Shown piece after piece: positions 55,579 through 62,830 of a stretch of 64,000 nt of DNA. Under the pieces are notes generated by a model. That model was not told where the DNA came from. It worked only from the letters and a program-made list of their open reading frames with translations, and searched no databases. Source of the DNA: Sphingomonas sp. IBVSS2 (lineage in GTDB: Bacteria > Pseudomonadota > Alphaproteobacteria > Sphingomonadales > Sphingomonadaceae); contig NZ_NFUR01000001.1 in assembly GCF_002127225.1 (NCBI RefSeq), forward strand, positions 63,592 to 127,591, given 5' to 3'. A program made the translations under genes and the position numbers. Positions within the stretch are counted from its first letter, which is position 1, and each line of letters begins with the position of its first letter.

Positions 55579-55715
55579 CCGTCATTCCCGCGCGGGCGGG
55601 GATCCAGGGTGGTACGGGATGACCGAAGCAATCATGGCGCTGCTTCCGGAGGAGGCATGCGGGCCGCACGACCATCGCCCCTGGCCCCGGATCCCCGCCC
55701 GCGCGGGAATGACGG
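55579..55715. repeat. Perfect 27-bp inverted repeat flanking 83 bp
   Basis: The left arm 55579-55605 (beginning CCGTCATTCCCGCGCGGG) is the exact reverse complement of the right arm 55689-55715. The 83-bp interior has no gene. It lies between convergent genes and could fold into one long stem. The arms resemble dispersed GTCATTCCCGCG-type repeats of proteobacterial genomes, arranged here as a MITE-like or paired-REP unit. Confidence 0.7.
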
Positions 55716-55762
55716 TTGGGCCCCTTGAGGAACTTCCTTGCGCGCCACGAAAGGCGCCGCGC

Positions 55763-57070
55763 TCATCCCGCCGCGCGCTGGACCAGCAGCTTGTCGATCT
55801 TGCGCCCGTCCATGTCGACGATCTCGAAGCGCCAGCCCTGCTCGACGAAATAATCGCCTTCGTTGGGCAGCCGCTTGAACACCGCCAGCGCCAGGCCGGC
55901 GACGGTGGCGTAATCGCGGTCCTCGTCGAGATCGAGGCCGAGTCGCTCGGCGAGCAGGTCCGCCGCCATCTGGCCCGAGACGAGCAGCGAGCCGTCCTCG
56001 CGCGTCACGATATTGGGGTTGTCGCCGGGTTCCACGTCCGAGGCGAGCTCGCCCGCGATCGCGGCCAGCAGGTTGGCCGGCGTGACGATGCCTTCGAAAT
56101 GGCCATATTCGTCATGCACCAGCCCCATCGGGACCTCCGCGCGCCGAAGGGCGCCCAGCGCGTCCATCGCATCGACAGTGTCGGGCAGGATCGGTGCCTC
56201 GCGCATCAGCTTGCGCAGGTCGAGCGCCTCGCCGCGGAACAGCGCGGCGGCGATGTCGCGCGCCTGGACCACGCCGATCACCGTGTCGACCGAGCCTTCG
56301 GCCACCGGCAGGCGAGTGTGCGGGGTGAGCAGCAGCGCCTCGCGGATGCCGTCCGCATCCAGGTTGACGTCGACCCAGTCGACTTCGGTGCGCGGCGTCA
56401 TCACTTCGCGCACCGGCCGGTCGGCGAGGCGGACCACGCTGGAGATGATCGAGCGCTCATGCTCCTCGATCACGCCCGACTTGCTCGCCTCGGCGACGAG
56501 CAGGTGCAGTTCCTCGGCGGTGACCCGGTTCTCCGATTCGCGGCTGAGGCCGATCAGGCGGAAGATGAGCCGGGTGGTCGAATCGAGCAGCCACACCAGC
56601 GGCGCGGTCGCCCGGCTCGTCCAGAGCAGCGGCACGGCGACCAGCACTGCGATCGGCTCGGGCGAGCGCAGCGCGAATTGCTTGGGCACCAGCTCGCCCG
56701 CGACCAGCGAAGCGAAGGTGGTGAGGCCGATCACGATCGCGATGCCGAGCGTATGGGCGAGCTCGTCGCCCACGCCGAGCAGTTCGATCCGCTGTGCCGT
56801 CGGCTCGCCCAGGCTGGCGCCCGAATAGGCGCCGGCGACGATGCCGATCAGCGTGATGCCGATCTGCACGGTGGAGAGGAACTTGCCCGGATCGGCGGCG
56901 AGCTGGATCGCGGTGCGCGCGCCGGTCCCGCTGCGCCCGGCACGCGCCATCGCCTCCAACCGTGCCGTGCGCGACGATACGATCGCGAGTTCGGACATCG
57001 AGAAAAGGCCGTTCAGAACGATCAGCGCGAAGATGATCGCTACGTCTATCCAGGGGAAAGGCGCCAACAT
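55763..57070 (-). CDS. CNNM/CBS-domain membrane protein (hemolysin-C / CorC family)
   Basis: 435 aa, ATG 57070. The DUF21/CNNM membrane domain takes about 1-195 (ALIVLNGLFSMSELAIVSSR with the family's conserved small-residue motif, then IGITLIGIVAGAYSGASLGE and FASLVAGELVPKQFALRSPE). Two CBS domains follow (about 215-330, VREVMTPRTEVDWVDV, DTVIGVVQARDI), and a CorC/HlyC C-terminal domain ends the protein (VTREDGSLLVSGQMAADLLAE). The family includes magnesium/cobalt efflux-related proteins; true hemolysins are not implied. It is followed on the same strand, reading upstream, by tadA. Confidence 0.92.
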   Translation of the reverse strand: MLAPFPWIDVAIIFALIVLNGLFSMSELAIVSSRTARLEAMARAGRSGTGARTAIQLAADPGKFLSTVQIGITLIGIVAGAYSGASLGEPTAQRIELLGVGDELAHTLGIAIVIGLTTFASLVAGELVPKQFALRSPEPIAVLVAVPLLWTSRATAPLVWLLDSTTRLIFRLIGLSRESENRVTAEELHLLVAEASKSGVIEEHERSIISSVVRLADRPVREVMTPRTEVDWVDVNLDADGIREALLLTPHTRLPVAEGSVDTVIGVVQARDIAAALFRGEALDLRKLMREAPILPDTVDAMDALGALRRAEVPMGLVHDEYGHFEGIVTPANLLAAIAGELASDVEPGDNPNIVTREDGSLLVSGQMAADLLAERLGLDLDEDRDYATVAGLALAVFKRLPNEGDYFVEQGWRFEIVDMDGRKIDKLLVQRAAG

Positions 57071-57144
57071 GGTGTGGCGCCCTTCATATCCGCAGATGGT
57101 GCCATGCGGCAACCGGCGTTGCATCCGCGCAATGAAATGTAAGA

Positions 57145-57597
57145 TCAGCCGCGCCGTTCGCGGAAGAAATCGCGCAATATCTCCCCCGCTTCGGCCTCGC
57201 CGATGCCGGGATAGATTTCGGGACGGTGATGGCAGGTCGGCTGGGCGAAGAAGCGCGGCCCATGCTCCACCGCGCCGCCCTTGGGATCGCCGGCACCGTA
57301 ATAGACGCGCGCGATCCGGGCATGCGCGATCGCCCCCGCGCACATCGCGCAGGGCTCGAGCGTCACCCACAGGTCGCAATCCTCGAGCCGTTCGCGCCCC
57401 AGCGCCTCGGCCGCCGCGCGAATCACCCGCATCTCGGCATGGGCGGTGGGATCGCGGAGCGTGCGCGGGGCATTGGCGGCGGTGGCGATCACTCTGCCAT
57501 CATGCACCAGCACCGCGCCCACCGGCACCTCGCCCGCTTCCGCGGCCGCGCGGGCCGCGTCGAGCGCCAGGCGCATCGGTTCGGGAAGCGGGAACAT
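57145..57597 (-). CDS. tadA: tRNA adenosine(34) deaminase
   Basis: 150 aa. It converts the wobble adenosine of tRNA-Arg(ACG) to inosine. Zinc ligands: H53 in TAHAEMRVI with proton shuttle E55, and C83/C86 in TLEPCAMCAGAI. VPVGAVLVHDGRVIA is the N-terminal family block, and the C-terminus has DPKGGAVEHGPRFF. Length normal. It is an essential gene in most bacteria. Confidence 0.94.
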   Translation of the reverse strand: MFPLPEPMRLALDAARAAAEAGEVPVGAVLVHDGRVIATAANAPRTLRDPTAHAEMRVIRAAAEALGRERLEDCDLWVTLEPCAMCAGAIAHARIARVYYGAGDPKGGAVEHGPRFFAQPTCHHRPEIYPGIGEAEAGEILRDFFRERRG

Positions 57598-57725
57598 CGA
57601 GGGTGATTACCGTAGCCCCTCCAGTGCGTCACCCCCGCGAAAGCGGGGTGACGGTTCGGGAGGAGTGACGGGCCAGCCGATGGCAGGGATCGCGATTCAC
57701 GCGCGGCCCGGGCACGTACGGCCGT

Positions 57726-58022
57726 TTACTTCTCGGTGGGCGTGGGCGTCGGCGTGGCGCCGGCCTGCTTCACTTCGATGGTGGGCAGGGTGACCGTGGT
57801 GTTCCGCATCTCGACCGTCGGCACCGCAACGGTGGTATTGGTCGATCCGATACCCACCGATCCCGTCTCGGCCTTGAACTTGGGCAGCTGGCCGCCCTTG
57901 GCATCGAAAGTGATCGTCGGCATCGACGCGCCCTGCTGCTGCTCGATGCGCAGCATGCCAACCGACATGAGCACCACCACGGCCAGCGCGATCAGACCTA
58001 TGAGAACGAGAATTCCACGCAT
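57726..58022 (-). CDS. Single-pass membrane hypothetical protein
   Basis: 98 aa. Residues 4-25 are one hydrophobic segment (ILVLIGLIALAVVVLMSVGM), probably an uncleaved anchor. The exposed part has near-repeats TTVAVPTVEMRNTTVTLPTI and a TPTPTPTEK tail. No family recognised. It lies alone between tadA and rpmB, divergent from rpmB. Confidence 0.65.
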   Translation of the reverse strand: MRGILVLIGLIALAVVVLMSVGMLRIEQQQGASMPTITFDAKGGQLPKFKAETGSVGIGSTNTTVAVPTVEMRNTTVTLPTIEVKQAGATPTPTPTEK

Positions 58023-58195
58023 CGCTTCATCTCCCCAATTGAATCGGTTGCGTAATCAACGCCGCATCAACCATGGTGGTTGCGTCGGCACAAGGCGTTT
58101 CTTGGGGCGAATCGGTTGACGCACCGTCCCATTACGGCTATCGGCGCCACCTTTCCGGCCCCAGTTCGCTGAGGCTCAAACCAGGATATCAAGCG

Positions 58196-58492
58196 ATGTC
58201 GCGCATTTGCGAGCTGACCGGCAAGGGCCGGCAGGTGGGTAACAACGTTTCCCACGCCAACAACAAGACCAAGCGTACGTTCCTGCCCAACCTGCAGAAC
58301 GTCACGCTGATCAGCGATGCGCTGGGCCGTAGCGTGCGCCTGCGCGTGTCGACCCACGGCCTGCGCTCGGTCGAGCACAATGGCGGCCTCGACAACTGGC
58401 TGCTCAAGACCAGCGACGACGATCTGTCGCTGCGCGCCCGCCGCCTGAAGCGCGAAGTGCGCAAGGCGTCGGCCGAGAAGACCGCGGCCTAA
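58196..58492 (+). CDS. rpmB: 50S ribosomal protein L28
   Basis: 98 aa, ATG 58196 behind [25 protein letters not shown] is the L28 signature, followed by [15 protein letters not shown] and the basic C-terminus [17 protein letters not shown]. The alphaproteobacterial length (about 98) is longer than in E. coli (78). Good terminator 29 bp after the stop. Confidence 0.97.
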   Translation: MSRICELTGKGRQVGNNVSHANNKTKRTFLPNLQNVTLISDALGRSVRLRVSTHGLRSVEHNGGLDNWLLKTSDDDLSLRARRLKREVRKASAEKTAA

Positions 58493-58520
58493 GAGCCACG
58501 CCTTCGACGGCTCCATGCGA

Positions 58521-58550
58521 GCCCGTTCTCCACGCGGAGGGCGGGCTTTT
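58521..58550 (+). terminator. rpmB terminator
   Basis: GCCCGTTCTCC (58521-58531), loop ACGC, GGAGGGCGGGC (58536-58546) with two G-U pairs, then TTTT. Standard intrinsic terminator directly after rpmB, so the riboswitch downstream belongs to a separate transcript. Confidence 0.85.
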
Positions 58551-58632
58551 CGCATGTCTGGAATCGACGCCTTCCGTTTCGATGTAGCGCAAGCTTGATC
58601 CGGACGACGTTGAAGGCGGCCCGAGTCCTTGC

Positions 58633-58720
58633 TAAGGAGTTCGGACCCTTGGGGAGTAGCCGCTCGCGAGGCAACGCGAGGAGCATGTCAACACAATCGG
58701 TTTCGGCCGTGGCATGTTCG
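58633..58720 (+). ncRNA. yybP-ykoY (manganese) riboswitch aptamer
   Basis: The 5' core GGGGAGTAGCC (58651-58661) is followed by a stem CTCGCG/CGCGAG (58663-58668, 58675-58680). The second core ATGTCAACACAATCG (58685-58699), a short hairpin and GGCATG (58711-58716) come next. These are the conserved internal-loop sequences of the yybP-ykoY family, which senses Mn2+. Downstream, GCCCGA (58750-58755) can pair with TCGGGC (58779-58784) around CCCCTTGGGG, a candidate expression platform. It precedes a cation-exchanger gene by about 95 bp, fitting metal-induced efflux. Confidence 0.82.
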
Positions 58721-58814
58721 ATCTTCGGATTTGGCAAGACCTTGGTGCCGCCCGATCGTCCCCTTGGGGTCTGGATTCTCGGGCGGGCCAATGGTTTGAC
58801 CCTCGGATGATCCG

Positions 58815-59830
58815 ATGCCCTCCATAGCCGCTCCCGCAGTGTTGCTGCTGCTTTCAGCCGTCGTGATCTATTTCTCCTGCGAGTATTTCGTGAACGGCGT
58901 CGAATGGGCCGGCCGCAAGATGAGCATCGGCCAACAGGCAACCGGCACCGTACTCGCCGCCTTCGGCACCGCATTGCCGGAAAGCGTCGTGACCCTGGTC
59001 GCAGTGGCTTTTGCCCGCAACCAGGCCCAGAGTGACATCGGGGTGGGAGCCGCGCTGGGGGGACCACTCGCGCTCGCCACGCTCGCATATGCCGTCGTGG
59101 GCCTGACACTGCTGATGAAGCGTCGAACATTCGAGCAGACTGGTGCAAATCGTGCCTGGTTCCGAAGCCTCGCCGACGATCAGCGGTGGTTCCTCTCGAT
59201 ATTCGTGGTCAAGCTCGGTCTCGGCATAGTGGTATTCAGCTGGAAGCCGCTTCTGGGCATCGCCTTTCTTGCCGCCTACGCGCTTTATTGCTGGAACGAA
59301 ATCCGCGGCGGCCGCGGCGCCATCGACGAGGAAGAGGGCGAGCTCGAACAGCTGAAATTCGCCCCACACGAGGCCAACCCTTCGACCGTGATGATAATAT
59401 TTCAGACCGGCCTGTCGCTGATCGTGATCTTTCTCGCTTCCCATCTGTTCGTCGCGCAGCTCGACGCGATCGGCCCCCCGCTCGGCCTCAAGCCGCAAGT
59501 GCTGGCGCTATTGCTCGCTCCGATCGCGACGGAGTTGCCCGAAACATTGAATGCTGTGATCTGGGTGCGCCAGGGCAAGACTAGGCTGGCCTGGCCAATA
59601 TTTCGGGCGCCATGATGATCCAGGCAACGGTGCCGACCGCCTTTGGGCTATTCTTCACATCATGGTACCTCCAGCCCGCTTTGCTGCTGGCGGGTGCGGT
59701 GACCACGGCGACCATCCTGACGATGTACATCGCCTTCTCGCGTGGATGGGTCTCTCGCATCTTCCTCAGCCTTGTCCCGTTGTTCTACATCGCGTTCATC
59801 GTGACGGTGCTGGCGTTGCAGTTGGAATGA
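58815..59830 (+). pseudogene. Frameshifted cation exchanger (CaCA / sodium-calcium exchanger family)
   Basis: Two frames make one protein. The first (58815-59615) carries the first alpha repeat (FGTALPESVVTLVAVAFARN, with GPLALATLAYAVVG) and the beginning of the second (IATELPETLNAVIWVRQGKT). It then runs into WPIFRAP and a stop. The last part continues in another frame: GCC AAT ATT TCG GGC GCC at 59594-59611 reads ANISGA and runs on as MMIQATVPTAFGLFF to 59830 with three more membrane segments. Adding one C at about 59590-59592 restores RLALANISGA and a 338-aa protein. The sequence is otherwise clean, so this is a recent mutation, a sequencing error or a programmed shift. With the Mn riboswitch upstream, manganese (or calcium) export is the inferred role. 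Confidence 0.8.
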
Positions 59831-59862
59831 CCTCGAGCCTTTCAGAGCCTCACATCGGCCGC

Positions 59863-60861
59863 TCAGTGCTTCCCGAACTCGATCCGGAACTTGAGCAGCA
59901 GCGACCATTCCCAGAATTGCTGGTTGTCGTCCGATGCGATCCACAGGATCGTGTCGTCGCCTTCGCGCGTGATCGCCAGCGCCTCGTAATTGTCGTGGAT
60001 CAGGGGCGCGGCCAGCGCCGCGATCTCCGTGCCGCGCACCACGGCGCCGGGGCGGAATTCCTTCGGATCCACCAGGGTCAGCCTGGCCGTGAACAGGCCC
60101 GGTACCGCGAAGCGCCGGTTGAGCACAATCAGCCGCCCGTCGGGCAGCTGGACCGCGTCGCTCGGATCGTAGCGCTCGTCGGGCGGCATGTAGACGAAGC
60201 GGATCGGCTCCATGCCCGGCGCCGTGGGGTCGCCCGGGAAGAGCAGGGCTTCGCGGCCGACCCGGCTGCCCTTTGGCCGCGAGGTCTCGCCGATCACCAC
60301 GAATCGGCCATCGGCCAGGCGGACCATCGATTCGGGCCCGCCATTGACCGACCAGTCGCGCATCGCCGCCGGCTGCACGCTGCGCTCGGCGCGCGTCAGC
60401 CCGTCGTCATAGCGCCAGATCGCATTATATCGCTCGAAACCCACCCAGATCCGCCCGGTGGCGGGATCGCTCGTCATCGATTCCGAATCGCGGTCCGATT
60501 TCAGCCAGCCGGTGCCGGGGCCGGCGGGCAGGTCGCCGAACGCCAGCTCGCGCGGCGTCCAGTCGGCGCCCATGCGGAAACGGATGAAGGTGCCGCCGTC
60601 GCTGAGCAGGGTGAAGCGATCGCCCTTGATCTGCATCGAGGAGAAGCCGCCAAAGGCGCGATCCGGGCTCTTCAGCCGGATGCCGCCCAGATAGGTGAGC
60701 GCCCCCACCCGGGTCCGCCCGGGATCGCGCGCGTCGAGCGGCACGCGCTCCACGGTCATGCGCGGCACCTTGCCCAGCAGGTCGCGCCCGTCGCGCCCCG
60801 ATGCGGAGAGCAGCAGGATGAAACCGAGGGAGAACAGGGCGATCGCGAGGCGGAGCAGCAT
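59863..60861 (-). CDS. Esterase-like activity of phytase family protein
   Basis: 332 aa, N-terminal hydrophobic anchor or signal (LLRLAIALFSLGFILLLSAS). The rest is a beta-propeller of the phytase-like domain (PF13449 type): TYLGGIRLKSPDRAFGGFSS, LLSDGGTFIRF, RIWVGFERYNAIWRY, NGGPESMVRLADGRF, and the closing LIHDNYEALAITREG with WIASDDN. The substrate is unknown; most members are not proven phytases. It is convergent with the exchanger gene. Confidence 0.85.
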   Translation of the reverse strand: MLLRLAIALFSLGFILLLSASGRDGRDLLGKVPRMTVERVPLDARDPGRTRVGALTYLGGIRLKSPDRAFGGFSSMQIKGDRFTLLSDGGTFIRFRMGADWTPRELAFGDLPAGPGTGWLKSDRDSESMTSDPATGRIWVGFERYNAIWRYDDGLTRAERSVQPAAMRDWSVNGGPESMVRLADGRFVVIGETSRPKGSRVGREALLFPGDPTAPGMEPIRFVYMPPDERYDPSDAVQLPDGRLIVLNRRFAVPGLFTARLTLVDPKEFRPGAVVRGTEIAALAAPLIHDNYEALAITREGDDTILWIASDDNQQFWEWSLLLKFRIEFGKH

Positions 60862-61018
60862 CGCCTCCGCTCATAGCGACTGGCGACGGAAGGACCAGCG
60901 CCCGAAAGATGAACGCCAGGTGACCAGCCCGTTCAGAAGAAACTAAAGGGAACCCGGCTAAGGATGCGTTGGTTGTTCGAACAAGAGTTTCCCTCGCGTA
61001 GCGTATCGAGGGGTTGGG

Positions 61019-61040
61019 GGCCGCCCTGAAAGGGGCGGCC
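61019..61040 (-). terminator. Hairpin after phaB
   Basis: GGCCGCCC (61019-61026) pairs with GGGCGGCC (61033-61040), loop TGAAAG, nine bases past the phaB stop. No T-run on the gene strand. Confidence 0.5.
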
Positions 61041-61049
61041 CTCATCGCA

Positions 61050-61772
61050 TCAGTACATGTGCTGGCCGCCGTTGATCGACAGCGTCGATCCGGTGACGAA
61101 GCCCGCCTCGTCCGAGCACAGGAACGCCACGCCGCGCGCGATCTCGTGCGCCTGGCCGAGCCGGCCCACCGGGATCTTCGCGACGATCTTCTCGAGCACC
61201 TCGGGCGGCACCGCGGCGACCATGTCCGTGTCGATATAGCCGGGCGCGATCGCGTTCACCGTCACGCCGAAGCGCGCGCCCTCCTGCGACAGCGCCTTGG
61301 TGAAGCCGTGGATGCCGGACTTGGCGGCGGCATAGTTGACCTGGCCATATTGGCCGGCCTGGCCGTTGATCGAGCCGATATTGACGATCCGGCCCCATTT
61401 GCGGTCGCGCATGCCGGGGAACACCGCATGCGCCATGTTGAAGCAGCCGCCCAGGTTGATGCGGATCACATCCTCCCACATGTCGCGGCTCATCTTCAGG
61501 ATGGTGCCGTCGCGGGTGATGCCGGCATTGTTGATCACCACGTCGACCGGGCCGAGCTCGGCCGCGACCTTCGCCACGCCTTCGTGGCAGGCGTCATAGT
61601 CGCCCACATCCCATTTATACGCCGCGATGCCGGTGCGATCGGTGAAGGCCCGGGCCTTCTCCTCATTGCCCGCATAGTTGGCGGCGACGATCATTCCCGC
61701 GTCCTGGAGCGCGAGGCTGATCGCCTCGCCGATGCCGCGGGTGCCGCCCGTCACGATCGCTACGCGTGCCAT
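61050..61772 (-). CDS. phaB: Acetoacetyl-CoA reductase (PHB synthesis)
   Basis: 240 aa SDR, ATG 61772 behind AGGAGAGGA. It reduces acetoacetyl-CoA to (R)-3-hydroxybutyryl-CoA with NADPH. Cofactor motif VTGGTRGIGEA (7-17), NNAGITRDGTILKM near 88, GSINGQAGQYGQVNYAAAKSG with the Ser-Tyr-Lys active site, and the PhaB-type ending TGSTLSINGGQHMY. The GSINGQxGQFGQxNY block separates PhaB from FabG. No phaC or phaA is adjacent. Confidence 0.92.
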   Translation of the reverse strand: MARVAIVTGGTRGIGEAISLALQDAGMIVAANYAGNEEKARAFTDRTGIAAYKWDVGDYDACHEGVAKVAAELGPVDVVINNAGITRDGTILKMSRDMWEDVIRINLGGCFNMAHAVFPGMRDRKWGRIVNIGSINGQAGQYGQVNYAAAKSGIHGFTKALSQEGARFGVTVNAIAPGYIDTDMVAAVPPEVLEKIVAKIPVGRLGQAHEIARGVAFLCSDEAGFVTGSTLSINGGQHMY

Positions 61773-61804
61773 GCTTTTCCTCTCCTTCGTGGTGCACCGA
61801 AAGG

Positions 61805-62830
61805 CTAGGCAGGCTCGGTCCAGCCCGCAAGCTCCTCGCTTAAAATTGTGCGCAGCATCCCGATGCCATCCGGACTGTCGTTGAGACAGGGCAGATAGGC
61901 GAACCGGCTCCCGCCCGCGGCGAGGAACGTCTCGCGCCCGCGGATCGCCAGTTCCTCCAGCGTCTCGAGACAATCCGCCGAAAAGCCCGGCGCCACGACC
62001 GCGACCTTCGTCACGCCCTTGCCCGGCAGCGCGGCGAGCATGGCGTCGGTGGCCGGCTCGAGCCATTTCGCCCGGCCGAAGCGCGACTGGAAGGTGACGA
62101 TCAGCTCCCGTCCCCCCAGCGTGTCCGCCAGCGCCGCGCCGAGCAGGCGCGCGGTCTTGCGGCAATGGCAGTGATAGGGATCGCCGAGATCGAGGGTCCG
62201 CTGCGGCATGCCGTGGAAGCTCGCCAGGATCGCGTCGGGCACAAAGTCGAGCCGGGCGAGGCTGGCTTCCACCGATGCCTTGAGCGCGGCGATATAGGCG
62301 GGGTGATCATGATAGGGCGGCAGGGTGCGGATCGCCGGCTGCCAGCGCATCTTCGCCAGCGCGGCGAAGGCCGCATCGTTGGCAGTGGCGGTGGTCGCCG
62401 CGCAATATTGGGGATAGAGCGGCGCGATCAGGATGCGCCGGGCGCCATGGGCCTGCATCGAGGCCAGGCGGTCCGCGATCTTCGGCTCGCCATAGCGCAT
62501 CGCCCAGTCGACGAAATTCCCTTCCCCGAACGCGCCCTGCAATGCCCGGGACTGGGCGGCGGTGATCGCGGCGAGCGGCGATCCGTCCTCGCGCCACACC
62601 TGCCGATAGGCATGCGCCGACCTGCGCGGCCGGGTGCGCAGGATGATCCCGTGCAGGATCGGCTGCCAGGCGATCGGCGGAATCTCGACCACGCGCCGGT
62701 CCGACAGGAACTCGGCAAGGTAGCGCCGCACCGATGCGGCATCGGGGGCGCTCGGCGTACCGAGATTGACCAGCAGCACGCCGATCCTGTCCGGGGCGAA
62801 GAAGGGCGGATGCCCGGCCGGGACGCTCAT
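61805..62830 (-). CDS. hemH: Ferrochelatase
   Basis: 341 aa, ATG 62830. It inserts Fe2+ into protoporphyrin IX, the last step of heme synthesis. IGVLLVNLGTPSAPDAASVR is at the N-terminus, and the metal-binding histidine is in ILASFHGMPQRTLDLGDPYH. FQSRFGRAKWLEPATD and APGFSADCLETLEEL follow. CHCRKTARLL contributes cysteines near residue 210. Its start overlaps the stop of the upstream oxidoreductase gene by ATGA, an unusual pairing. Confidence 0.95.
   Translation of the reverse strand: MSVPAGHPPFFAPDRIGVLLVNLGTPSAPDAASVRRYLAEFLSDRRVVEIPPIAWQPILHGIILRTRPRRSAHAYRQVWREDGSPLAAITAAQSRALQGAFGEGNFVDWAMRYGEPKIADRLASMQAHGARRILIAPLYPQYCAATTATANDAAFAALAKMRWQPAIRTLPPYHDHPAYIAALKASVEASLARLDFVPDAILASFHGMPQRTLDLGDPYHCHCRKTARLLGAALADTLGGRELIVTFQSRFGRAKWLEPATDAMLAALPGKGVTKVAVVAPGFSADCLETLEELAIRGRETFLAAGGSRFAYLPCLNDSPDGIGMLRTILSEELAGWTEPA

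Noticed and set aside
58595..58810. Small forward frame between rpmB and the exchanger gene
   Set aside because: It lies wholly within the riboswitch leader, and has no ribosome site or recognisable protein features.
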